Part shown: positions 38,286 through 50,000 of the stretch, piece after piece
How positions within the stretch are numbered: the stretch's first letter is position 1
Layout: the number at the start of each line of letters is the position of its first letter
From: Typha latifolia
Taxonomy: Eukaryota > Streptophyta > Magnoliopsida > Poales > Typhaceae
DNA length: 64,000 nt
Direction of reading: 5' to 3'
Assembly: GCA_019914945.1 (NCBI GenBank)
Contig: CM034105.1
Location: 3,906,001 to 3,970,000, forward strand
Program-made: the position numbers and the translations under genes
The notes under the pieces: model-generated
Seen by the model: the letters and a program-made list of their open reading frames with translations, nothing else
The model's database searches: none
What the model was told of the DNA's origin: nothing

Positions 38286-40882
38286 AGCTATGGAATTGCA
38301 GTGCATGCGCTCTAGAATATGATATGCATGCTTTTGATATCTTATGGTAGTCAGCAAATGCATGAGTATTATACTAAAGACATGCATACGTTACTGAGAT
38401 AATGGACCTGATAGCATCTCTTCCTTCAGATGATAACTTGAGCAACCTTAAACGAGTTACTAATCTTAGTTTTTTTTTTATCCTATACTAATTTCAGGTA
38501 CTCTCCTTATTCTCCAGAATACACTTACCCTGCGGTTTGTCCTACCTCCTCTCTTCTTGCTGTATTATCTTTCTATTTTACTTCTGAAGAAATTATAGTA
38601 TAGTTAATATTTGATTTTATTTAACTTAATATCTAATAGAATTTATCATTTATATATCTAAAATAAACACATGCATTGTAAAAGCTATAATGTTAGATGA
38701 GAATATCATGATAAAAGATATCTGCAGAAATACAATGCCGTTAAGAGAAGAAACGACTGTCCTTTTCTTTTCTTTTTTTGAGGGGTAGAAGAAACGACTG
38801 TCGATAGATTGTTGTGATGGCATTACAATGAACATATTTGAAGTTTCAAACCAACCTTTAAAACAATATGGACTTTCTAATTTCTTTTTGTTTTCGAGCT
38901 CATGGAATTCGTCTTCATCTAACTTTTGCGGATAATTTAGATTTTTCTTTGGCGTTCATAAGTTTTACTTTACACTAGAGCCTTTGCTGTAACTCTGTCA
39001 GAAAGCAGAACTTTCTTTCTGTAAAGAACTCAAATAGAAGCTTGCAGGAGATCTCATTATTGAGCAAAGAATAGCATAACTGTGAATAAAGAGTTGCCAG
39101 TCAAAAGTGCTCTAAAATAATCACATTTTATGTTAATTTGAGATAACAAAATAAAACTTACAAATTCTAGTTAAATCTATGACACTAATAACTTATCAGT
39201 TATCACTAAAACTTGTTAACGTTATCGATAGACTACAATCGCCCTTACAAACACCTCATAAAACATCTTGCTCCCTTTTCCGTTATAAAGAGTCATTTAC
39301 TAGACTTGAATCCTATAGAAAATTAAATATACAACTTGCCTTGTACCCGTCCTCTTATTAGCTTACCTTGTACAGATGCACATGGTCTGGGTCATGGTTT
39401 GTCCCTTCCTAACATGCTAGTACTTAAAGATCTGTTAAAGATTTAGCTAGAGATGCACATGGGAGGGGCCCCTTCTATCCAAATCTAACCTTTTTGATCT
39501 GTCCCTTGACCATAATAAATCACCCCATCAAATTAAGCAGATGGACCAGAATGTAGGCAATGCATGATCCTGTTGTCAGTTGTGCTGCACCTGAACCTGG
39601 ACCAACCTAATCCACTAAGTCACTGTTATCTGCAGAGATTCCATCTGTTTTCGAAAAGATATTGCACCAAACTAATGCTATCAGATAAGTATCCCCCACC
39701 AATTATTTTGATATTCAGAATCATTTGGTGACCCAAATATGCAGAATTAAAACAATAACAAACTAATGAAATGAATTACTCGTAATGCTTTTCAACATTT
39801 ATAGTTGCTCGCAAATAATTCAGTAGTTGATTTTACAACTTTTTCATCATTGAAACATTTCTTAGTATCAAGCATTCAAAGGGAAACCTGCATTGGCTCC
39901 AATGTTATTAACTTTTCTGTTGTTGATCAGAACTACTACAACATGTATGGAGGAGCATCAACTCAGTATCCACTATATGGAGGAGGGGCAGCTGGAATGG
40001 TCAATGGAACCACTGCCTACTACCCATATTTCCAGTTTGGGCAAGGTGGCGGCTCAGCCACCTCATACGCTGGTGGAAATGGCTATGGCCTGCAATACCC
40101 TCACATGTTTCACTATTCCACTGCGGGTGCAACGGCCGGGGTGACGGGCTTTGCACAGCACTATGGAGGAGCACTGTCCCTTGCACCAAGTCCTGCAGCA
40201 CAGGCAGGTATTATTTACAGCTGAAATCATGATACTTTAAAATACTCTCTGACATGCTCTTATATCATTATCTTCAAGTACACCATACAGATAAAATTAA
40301 TTAAGTTGTTTTGTATTCACATGTTAGCTTATCTCTATTTTCTATTACATGATTGCTGGCTCTAGATTATGTATTATCATCTAAAAGCAAGCGCCAGTAT
40401 TGTTAGGTAGTTTGATCTTGTTATGGACATTATTTGGTTTCTGAATGCTGCATAAACATTGATATTTAATCATGTCTTGAAACTATTGCTCCACAAGATA
40501 TAACATAATTTCAGCAATTTCAAAGAAATTCACAAATTTAAATTGAAGAAGAGAAATGTAATCATTTAAACTCAACGGCATGTTAATCTAAGACGTTCAA
40601 ACTTCATATGGAAGTCTTTCTACGCATGTGAAACATTTTTCACCAGACTATGGGTATTATTGTTAGACTATGTTCTTTAGTGTAGGAACATATGCTCTTG
40701 ATATCTTTATTTTTGTTAATTTGTGGTACTAATATCTTAACAGTGTGTCTCCCTTTAAAACAGGCATGAGTATGTCTCTCACAGCTCCAACTCTACCAAC
40801 TCCAACTCCAGCTGCTCCTCCTTACAGACTCATCCCTGCTCACTTCACTGCTTCCACGACTTCTGAGCAACCCTTGGCTTAA
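37124..40882 (+). CDS. RRM protein, ARP1 / RBM24-38-like
   Basis: RNA-binding protein of 295 residues in six exons: 37124-37306, 37411-37543, 37732-37870, 38498-38534, 39931-40207, 40764-40882; every phase closes, including a 37-nt exon 4. Seen: one RRM at about residues 16-94 with RNP2 KVFVGGL and RNP1 KGYGFVTF (intron 1 falls between its F and V), then a Gly/Tyr/Ala/Gln-rich low-complexity tail ([34 protein letters not shown], a Thr/Pro-rich end). The layout matches plant ARP1-type proteins related to animal RBM24/RBM38, which act in mRNA stability and splicing; the targets are unknown. Translation could start at 37124 or at the Met at 37139. The frame before 39931 is intron. Intron 3 has long CT repeats and many RY motifs. 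Confidence 0.88.
37553..37580 (+). repeat. (TTA)n microsatellite in intron 2 of the ARP1-like gene
   Basis: About nine ATT triplets shortly after the donor of exon 2. Confidence 0.85.
37987..38065 (+). repeat. (CT)38 microsatellite in intron 3 of the ARP1-like gene
   Basis: About 77 nt of uninterrupted CT repeat between RY motifs. Confidence 0.95.
38238..38282 (+). repeat. Second (CT)n microsatellite in intron 3 of the ARP1-like gene
   Basis: About 44 nt of CT repeat. The flanks on both sides share GCATGCGC..TCTAG.ATATGATAT, so this part of the intron arose by duplication. Confidence 0.9.
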
Positions 40883-42860
40883 CCATGGTTTCATTTCTTT
40901 CACTTCTTCCCTACACCTTTGTTGCCTCTGTGTCAGTCTCTCATGCATCCATCTTCTAACACAAAACCCATTTGGGTTACCCATTATACTCCAAGCCTTA
41001 GTCCCACAAGGGCTAAAAAAGAACAACTTGGAAAAAAGATCTGGAGGAGTGCTCCTGGTCCCACTTGTTCATGTGGTGATTTGGGAAATAGCTTTAGCCC
41101 AAAGGTGGGCTCAAGCTCCATACCCCAAGGTGGGGTTGTCACTAACAAACATCATTCACCAGCAATGTTGTCCCATGATCCAAAGTTGGAGAAACCCTTC
41201 TAACCCCAGTCCAAGAAAGACTTACAGCTAAAGCAAAAGTGATCTTGGAGGACTAAAGAAACCCTGACTTGAGCTTGAAGCCTAGACCCAAGAAGGGGTT
41301 GTGTGGGTACAAAGCTAACTTGGAGTTCAATCAACATCAGCAGGACTTTTTAAATCTCTGACTTGTGCCAAATGCTTCTTCCTATAGAAAAGGAGTGTTT
41401 AGCAAACACTAGGGCTGAGGTAAGCCCTAGTCAATTTTATAGTCTTAGACTACTTTAGTAGGCCTTGGAAACAATTTAACTTTGTGAGAACCCATGACCA
41501 AACCCTTACCAACTTTACCTAACTGTCATGTAGCAATATATTTAACCAACCACTCACCTTACCTAAGGAAAAAGGTAAGATGCCTTCGCTAACCATCTTT
41601 ATTATCAATCAGTTGTGTCTACATTCATCTGGTTAAGACTCTAAGGAGAGTTTTAGCCCCATCAATGGCAGGTATGAAGTGGTGCTAATGTTTGTTTTTG
41701 GCATTTAGCCCTACCTCCTGTCCTCTCATATGAACACCAAATATGGCTTTGGAGTTCAAGAATCCCCCACTTTTCTCATTAACATCAATGGACCCCTGAA
41801 GATGTTTTTGTTCTCTTGGGTCCCAGCTCTTCTAACACTCCCCCAGTGCCATGGTTAGGTCCAAGAGTCTCTCTCTATCTATCTCTCTCTCTCTCTCTCT
41901 CTCTCTCAATTATGCTTTTAAATGTTCTGTTATAAGACTTGGGTTGTAATAATTTGGCATGCTACTTTGGAACAAGCTGATGCTATTATCTATTATTCCG
42001 TTCACTGGCTAATGTTGTATTAAATATTTTGTTGTGCTTGTAGTTCGGACTGTTTCACTATATCATGTTTGTCTTGTGATCTTTATTAACTAATCTTAAC
42101 AAATTTCCGATTTAGAATATAACAAATGATCTTAGTTACAGAACACACAACTACACGGAACTAACTATTCTGGAATGATTTGATAACAAATAAAATGAAA
42201 CAAGAAGGAAATAAAGCTAAAAGCTTTTATAAAACTTGTAGGCACATGCTATCCAACTTTGGGTGACATGACTGGTGACCATATTTCTAAAGATTGCTTG
42301 AGGATTAACACAACCGATGAAGTAAAATTCAAGCATTACTAAATCTGACTAAATTTATATATGATTGTTACATTCCCTACACCATATTTTTCCTAAATTG
42401 ATTTGTGGTAACCAAATGAGAATAGCTAAGCAAGTTTAGGAGTTAAACTACATCCAAACATCATCTAATATATTGTTATTGTTCTTCCAAAGACAGATTT
42501 CACATAGGAGTAATGTCCACTAATATTGAAGTACAATATATAATCTATAAAAGATTAAGACGAGTAGAGAATTAGGCAGTAATAGACCAAACCGCCTTCT
42601 TGCAAAAGCATGCTGATAGAGGACAAATTGCAGCTGTATAAGCAAAGATTTCCAACAGACAATATCACAAAGCACCACCTACTAATGGGCTCACACATAA
42701 TTGCTTCAATCCAACCTAGAATAATCAGCTCTAGGGCATACAACAGTCATTTCTTACATCCAGCCAACAGAAGTCAAACAGAAACATGGTATTGCGTATA
42801 AGCATTTCTGCTCCAAAGAAGCCCACAAAATTGCATATCAAATTGGAGGAAACTCGCCAA
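40883..42860. other. Convergent 3' regions of the ARP1-like and RAD52-like genes
   Basis: Begins with the 3' untranslated region of the ARP1-like gene, which may be long because the sequence stays less AT-rich to about 41930 and includes a CT tract at 41866-41907. The rest is AT-rich and holds the 3' untranslated region of the minus-strand RAD52-like gene. No further coding exon recognised. Confidence 0.55.
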
Positions 42861-45040
42861 CTATGACATGTCTTCATGATAAAGGTGAAGCCCAAGCCCA
42901 AGACGAGCACAAGCTCGTCGAAAAGCCATTGCTTCTGCCTTTTGCACAGGGTCTCCATAGTTGGTATCATCGACAGAAGCTGTTCCACTTGCTTCTCTGT
43001 ATATCTGGATGCACCATGCCACAGCCATGAACTCTCACCATGTGTTGTAAAACATATGTCACAGCTTAAAAAGTTGCATAAATTTATTAAAGGTTGATTT
43101 ACTGGAATACTATATAATTGTCTAAATGATGATGTTGCAAAGCGATAATAAAAATCGTGGAGGTCAATATTGGACAATAGAAAAACCAGACTTTTGAACC
43201 AAAATATGTACCTAGCCTAACTGTTGAAATAGATAGTTATAGGAGAGAACAAGTCTACAAATTATATAGTTCAGAACAGAAACTGCAGAATACACTACAT
43301 ATAGTTCAGAAAAGAAACTGAATTGACAAACCAAAGGAAAAATTCATGGACCTAAAGGCTAAAGCAAACTACATAATTAGGTTTAATATAATATTGCATG
43401 ATTAAGCAAGAATAAATAGAAGGAATAATGAAATGGATGCGAAGAAATTCATGAGCATGTTATGCCATTTCAAACTTTTCTTCTTGAGGTAATTAGTACC
43501 AGCATTCATCTTGGGATAGAAAATTAAAAAGTAATGTCATAAGCACAATAGCTCATCCACCAAATCATCCAGTATATACACGTAAAAAAGGTTAAAATTT
43601 ATACACCCCAACAAACTAAACCTGATCTTAAGGGATATTTGGTAGTCCGCGAAAATTCATTGGGAGTATAAAGTTTTAAAGAAAACTGTAAAAGTTATAA
43701 TTGAAAAAAATCTGTTAGGCAACTATAATTACAGTAGCGAAACAACTAAGGATACCCGATAGCAAGCAAGGATGGGAAGGAGGGAGGGTCTGTTGATAAT
43801 ATTATGATCAAGAGTAAGTTCAGTTGAGCTTTTTATTTTTTTTCATCTGCAACTATCAATTAATGTTTTAAAATGACCAGACGATCCAAATATTTGTCAG
43901 CTTGACTCAGTCATTCCGCTGGATAATGAGCTATCTTTTACTATCAGGCACATACAAGCAGAAAATACTGCAACATGTTTTATAGACAAGGATTTTGCAG
44001 GAAATCAAAGCTCTGTTAATGCCGATAAGTTCATCCAGAATGGCGAGAGATTTTGAAGAAAAAGTACCTCTGCATCAGTTCCATAAAGGGTTACACGATA
44101 AACAACAGTAACAGACTTCCCATCAGCTGAATAAACAATGCTTCGGACCTCACCAGACCATTCTGAAATGAAGGGGTAAAGAAACAAAAGAAAGATGATT
44201 TGTCCAAGATTTCAACTATAACGTGCTTTAATCTAAAGCGCACTACTACAAGCTAGTAAATGGACAAAATAACACACCTGGAGCATGTAGATTTAAGATT
44301 CTATTAACAATGTGCCTGCAAATATGACAAAAGGGAAATTGTGTAAGGAACAAAGTAACTATATGAAGATGCTCGCTAGGGATATATCACTTAAAAAGAG
44401 TTAAAGATTTTGCCGTAAAATCTGCATAAACTTCCATCTCACAGTAGGATTACATGACTGCAGGCGCTAAATATCACCGAATACGGATCGACCAATTTGC
44501 CTTGAGAATTTAACGAAAACGATCGTGCCATATGCAATCATTGACATCAAATATCAAACAATCTTTCAATCTCAACGTTGGTAATCGACCAATAGAATTA
44601 TAGAACTCTCGACGACATATGGAAATTGTTCAAAAGCTGATAAAATCATAGCTCTCCTAATAAATCTTCTATAATTAGAAGGAATACGATGGATGCTGTT
44701 TTTTTAAGAAGAAAAAAAGGAGAGAAATGGATATAAACCAGGGGATATATTTCATGGTGAAGCCGTCTTCGACTCTGGTCTTAACGAGCGAGTCGGGAAC
44801 CTTCTTGCCGAGTTCCTTGAGGATATCCGAGAGCGGTCTGCTGATCCCCGACGAGGGATCCTCCTCGTCCTCCGACGGCTCTGATTCGACCGCCTGACTC
44901 TCCCTCGGCTTCGAGGGAGACGGCTTGGTGGCGTAGGAGCGGCAGGCGGTGAGCGAGGCTAGGGTGTTCTGCGGAGGAGCGGAACGGAGCAGTAACCTGG
45001 AGAGGAGGGGGAGGTGGCGGCTTCGGACACCGCCCGCCAT
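42861..45040 (-). CDS. RAD52-1: Organellar RAD52-like DNA repair protein (RAD52-1/ODB1 type)
   Basis: Plant RAD52-like single-strand annealing protein, probably mitochondrial. Four exons on the minus strand: 45040-44739, 44315-44278, 44162-44068, 43004-42861; 192 residues with closed phases. The second exon is only 38 nt. Seen: an Arg/Ser/Leu-rich, acid-free presequence (about residues 1-38) ending near RSYATK; an acidic linker ESEPSEDEEDPSS; then the conserved RAD52-like domain KYIPW-HIVNRILNLHAPEWSG, RSIVYSADGKSVTVVYRVTL, YGTDAEIYREASGT, SVDDTNYGDPVQKAEAMAF and RRACARLGLGLHLYHED. Family members promote homologous recombination and double-strand-break repair, and the Arabidopsis mitochondrial member is also called ODB1. 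Mitochondrial rather than plastid targeting is inferred from the N-terminus. Confidence 0.9.
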
Positions 45041-45205
45041 GATCGCGTCTTAGCGTAGGTGGTAGAATTTCGAATTGGGGTTTTGGGTTTTAGGGGTGGT
45101 ATTGGAGAATCGCGTCACCGACTCCCCAATAGTTCGCGCGGAGTCGGCACCGATTCGTCGGGCAAAGACGCATTTGACGCTTTTCGGGAGTAGCATCATC
45201 CCTTG

Positions 45206-45268
45206 ACTTATTTACCCAAATGAGTCACCTTCTAAACTTATTTACCCAAACAAGAGTCACCTTCTAAA
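45206..45268 (+). repeat. 31-bp tandem duplication near the RAD52-like promoter
   Basis: ACTTATTTACCCAAATGAGT then CACCTTCTAA is repeated directly with a one-base insertion (CAAACAAGAGTCACC) from 45237. Confidence 0.8.
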
Positions 45269-46639
45269 GTAATTGCCTAAAAGTGAGTTTATTTTAGATA
45301 TATCAACTACTATCACATCACATAGTCTCACCAGAACTGAAGCTAGCTTGCTCATGCTCAACTCATTTACACTCCTGTTTACGCCCCTCTTTGTTGCATG
45401 CCATTCGCCAAACATGTTTATTCATTTAGAAATTCAATTTCCCTCTCTACATGTAGGCATAGATATTGATGTATTCATGGTTGGTAATTCAATTTGATGA
45501 GTTGATGCTGTGTGGCGAGAGAATGTAGTGGGCAGAATTAGCACGGTGATTTGTGAATATATTTCGCCTATATTTGTGATCAAGTTTGAATTAAAATTAT
45601 TTTAATTTGAATTAATTTTGAGCTAATTCGTGCTCAAGCTGGTCCGATTAATAAATAATTTCAAGCCTTAATTCAAAATTTGAGTTTGATCAAGCTTGAT
45701 TTAAAATAAGCCTAATTTAAAAATATAAACTAATAGAAATATTTATTTATTTAGAACTATATTCTATAAGATCAGAATAAGTAACAATTTGATGTGATCT
45801 AAACTTCACCGAGTCGTCTCGAACATGGATACACCATATGGGAATCTTTTCTTATTGTGTTTAGTTATTTATTTCATAAAGATAAGGATTCTGTATGTCA
45901 TGTTCGAACGGAGGAGGGGGTGCATTCGAAGCCCTTACAAACGCTTGTAGGCGTTCATATTGACAAAGAACGCAATTTGTGCGTTCGAACATGCAAACCC
46001 CGTTCAAACGCTCATGTGTGAATGTCTGCATACGTTTGTATCAACAGAGAAAGAAAAATATGCGTTTGAACGTGCTCGACTCTGTTCGAATGCGATCGAC
46101 GAGAATTCACTATTTTTAGGATTAATAATTATTATTTTTGACTTGTTATGTTAGCCTCTTCCTTCAAGCTCTAGCCACGCGCCATCTCGATGATGGTGAT
46201 CTTTTAACCTCCCTCATCTGTCGAGTCCTACCTCCTCCTTGGGATCTCGACCCTTCTCCTTCTTCGTCCTTATCCCATAAACGCTACAAACCATCCACCT
46301 TCATCACTATTATCATCCCTAACTTTATCATCACCACCACCTGTCGTTTCCACCATCACTCCCACTTTTATATATTTTCGTCCCGGTTGTAGTCATAATC
46401 TTCGAAAGGGCATAAATACTAAAAACATAGATCACAAAGTTATGGATCGACCACTTGGTTTCGTAATATTTCGATTACCATAGAATATCTAGTGAATGCT
46501 TTCCCTCGGTTGCGCGGGCAATTTTCTAGAATCGATCCAAATCGGGAAGTGAACGTCAGACCATAACACAATTCAGTTTAGTAAATCTTAGAATATAACA
46601 TAATTATAATTATAGTATAGTATAAAGTATTACTTATAT

Positions 46640-46751
46640 ATATCAAGCCTATTTGATAGAGCTGGCTTATGATCAAGCTTGGCTTGAATTTATTTCGAGC
46701 CTATTTTAAATATTAAGCTCGGCTTGAAATTATTTTCGAGAGATTATTTTG
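46640..46751. mobile_element. Right end of a degraded hAT-like element
   Basis: Ends TTTTGACAGCCCTA, whose inverse, TAGGGCTGTCAAAA, resembles hAT ends, and contains subterminal GAGCTGGC, CAAGCTTGGC, CGAGCC and AAGCTCGGC motifs. Possible left-side material is at 45590-45720. No target duplication was found. Confidence 0.4.
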
Positions 46752-47046
46752 ACAGCCCTACCCTTTGCAAAGTTTGTTGGGCTTTCTATAACAGTGATTG
46801 TTATTTTTTTTAAAATACAAATTTTATCCTTTCCTTGGAAAAAAGGAAAAGGTTTGTCCGTGGGCTGTGGGCCTGTGGATTGGCTCCCACCAATTCTTCC
46901 GTTCCCAAAACTGGCAAAAAGTAGAGGTGCCATCTCGCTCCGCTCCCTCTGTTTGAAACCCAAGACCCGCGTCGTCACTCTAGGAGCAAGAAGGGGGCAG
47001 ACCCTAACGCGATTCTCATCGCAAGAAACGAGCGATCTCGGAGAAG

Positions 47047-50000
47047 ATGATAGTGCGAACCCCACCTCAGAGGAAGCGGAGGGCGGAGTCCATCGCAGAC
47101 CACGAGAGCCCCATCTCCGACCGCCGCCTCGTGGTCTACGACGACCCTGCCGACATCTCCGATCGCCGCCTCGTGATCTACGATGACCCCGCCCCCGTGT
47201 CTTCCGCCGAGCTGTCCGATCAGATGGTCTGCACCTACCACTGCCGTCAGATGGTAACCCCTCTCCCTTCTCTTCTTGCTCGTAGGATCTCGATATGCCG
47301 GTTTTGCCGTTCAGAAATATCTTTTTTTATTTTATTTGTTCGGTGTTTTCTCACATGTGTTGGACTCTCTTGGTGCAGTGTTGAGATCGATGGTGATCTC
47401 TTTAGATCTTTTTGTTGAGTTTACTTATGCATACGTATTGTTTGTTTTTATTTCCCAACGAAGTGCCTCTTTAGTATGAACTAAAAGGTTATATGTTTTC
47501 CAGAATTCAGTCAGTTTAATAACGTGGTTAACTTTTGCGAAAAGGCTGATAAGAGTTGCTATCTTGGTGTTTCTCTATTTCCTAGTTAGTAAAAGGCAAA
47601 GACAAGGGGGAAAATGAAGAAGAAACTCACTGTTTGGTTATGCTTTATAATTAGTTTAGATTTGAACCTGGATTTACAAGAATTCACTTGAGCTGATTTG
47701 GAAATGAATCTAATGTTTAATATATAATGAAATTGAAATCAATCTTTGCTAAATTTCCTATCTAAATGCCAATTAAAGCGTGCATTTTCTTGCAATTAAT
47801 AGGTTAAATCGGAGTTTATTGTAGCCCTGAGCACTGCCGAGAAGCAAGTTCTTGAATATCAAGCTAGATTGGAGACACTGAATGATCAATTTAACAAAAG
47901 TGGTAAGGTGCTTTTTTTTTAGTGGTTCAAATATAAATGATTTGACTTGGTAGCAGTCTATAGTTTCATTATACAAAGAAAATAAGTAGGAGCAAAAGTT
48001 CATCAGCTTTCACGGCGGCTTGTTTCTTTCAATTGCCAAAGGCTTCAAATTATTTGGCAGAACAGCTTATTAGTAGTTTACCCCTACTAGAAGTTGGAAG
48101 GAAAAAACATTATATGTCCATTGAATTTTATATGGCACATCTGCAACACTCTGCTTATCAGTATGATTATGTTTAGATGATATAAATGAATGACTTTCCA
48201 TTTTTCTTGTGTTACCAATGGGTCTCTTCTTTTTCTTTTCTATCTGGTATGAGCTAATAATGAAGATCAGCAATCGTGTATTTGATGCTACAGAAAATGA
48301 AAGAAAGAAGTATCAAGATCACCTCACTTTGTTAGAACAAGAACTAGCAGCAACGAAAGGGCATGAGCATGCATTGCAAGAACGTTTACTAAAGGAGGTC
48401 ACTGATTCTCAGGAAAGATATCGAGGGCAGGTCAAACGGATCAGTGAACTGGAGGTATGAATTTATTCAATAGTTACTTTCTTTTTCTGCTGTCAGAATG
48501 TTAAACTTTTTGTGTGTGCATATTATTGTTTAATATATTAATGTTCTCATTAAATGATGCCTACAAGCTTAAAATTTGTCGTATCTTAGGGTTTTTTTGC
48601 TCTAGGACATTAATCATGAATCTTCACAAATCATGAGTTGATACCTTTATAGGTTAGGTAAGGTCTATCAGTTGTGTGTGGGTCTTCTGCCTCGAGTCAA
48701 CTGATGTCTTTTCCTGTACATATGATAAGCAAAACTCTAGATTTGTGCTTTGAGCACTGAAAGTTCTTTTAAAATTTTTTAGCATCCTTCATTTCACTGA
48801 CAATGAATGTAATGCAGTTCAGCTAATAGAAGCTTCAGGCATGTCCTACTGTCAAGCTAGGCATCTATGTTTAACAGAAATGCTTTATATTATTTGTTGG
48901 TTGGAAATAAGAAATTTTGTCATCTTTTATATTTCTGCGGAACTTACTCAATGGGATGGAGTTTTTAGTTGTTCGATTTGGTCATTTTCTTTATGATATT
49001 ATGATATTCTACTAGTTTCCATCTACAGTATCCAGATGAGCCTCTAGCTCTTCCTCTGTAGCAGATAGCTTGCAGCATATTTTTTTCTTCATTAGTACCA
49101 TAATGTACACACCCTTTAGCTGTTGTTGCTTGTCATGTAAAATGGCAACTCTGCCAAACTTAACAGCATGGTCTCAATAAGTTCAGGGCTGATTTCCCTG
49201 GAATTTATCTGGTTTCGGCTTGTGAGGTCTGCATAGTTTATTCCTATGGACGGTTTGCTTTATAAGTTTCTTCCAAATACATGGTTATTATTTCTCTCTG
49301 CTTGCATGTTTTAATTTTACCCCAGAATGAAGCTGAAAGTTTTACTTGTATAAATGATTTTGGAAATAGCAGCAAATATTGGGTCTTTTGGATGATATAT
49401 TGGACCTGTTATGATCCATTTCTTGGAAGATGGTTGACTGAGTTATCAACTTATACATTGAAGATGGCTAGCCCCATTCTCTAGCCTATGATCAGCAAAT
49501 GATCCGAAGTCATTTGATTTGTTTCCTCTGTTCTCTCTTGCTTCTGTTTTCTGCTTCCTTATGCATTCCTCTTGTATCGACAGAAAACTATTCACAGGTT
49601 TCTGATACTGCAGGTGCAACTCAAGAAAGAGACTGATTCTTATAAAATTGCCGAATCATCAAAAGCATCAGCAGTGGAGACAGTTAAAGATCTGGAAGGG
49701 AGACTTCAGCGGCTATCTGAAAGTTCAGAAAGGGAGCAAAATGTCCTCCGAAGAGAGCTCTCATATGTGCAAGATGATTCAAAGCTCTCTGTCTCTAAAT
49801 TGATTGCTGATGTAAGGCAAAGTGCGTGCTTTATATTACACTTCTTTTCAGTTATTTATTGACTTTTGGGCTAAAATGAATTTTGTGCAAGCTTGAACGG
49901 ATGAGACTTAGAGCAGAAAACTCAGAGCAAGAGGTAGAATTACTAAAACAGCAGTCCAAGGGCTTAAGAGAGCAGCTGGATGAGGTAGCTACTAAATTTT

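Larger units (their letters stand above)
37930..38389 (+). promoter_or_regulatory. RY-motif (CATGCA) cluster in intron 3 of the ARP1-like gene
   Basis: About nine or ten CATGCA/TGCATG hexamers within 460 bp: 37930 and 37934, 38159, 38195/38197, 38302, 38325, 38359 and 38381. They flank two long CT repeats. RY motifs are bound by plant B3-domain factors (ABI3/FUS3/LEC2 and VAL repressors). The function here is inferred from motif density only. Confidence 0.45.
45041..47046. other. Divergent intergenic region between the RAD52-like gene and MAD1
   Basis: Contains the RAD52-like promoter, a 31-bp tandem duplication (45206-45268), a stretch with many TTCGAAC-like motifs (45895-46110), and AAGCTTGA/GAGCC-type sequence at 45590-45720 and 46640-46751 that looks like the ends of a degraded hAT-like element. 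The MAD1 promoter is within the last 300 bp. Confidence 0.5.

Noticed and set aside
39805..39930. N-terminal extension of exon 5 of the ARP1-like gene
   Set aside because: A good acceptor (GTTGATCAG) at 39930 and in-phase joining to exon 4 show this is intron.
46749..47186. Plus-strand 145-codon frame upstream of and across MAD1 exon 1
   Set aside because: It overlaps exon 1 in another frame and its second half is Arg/Pro-rich translation of the GC-rich MAD1 exon.
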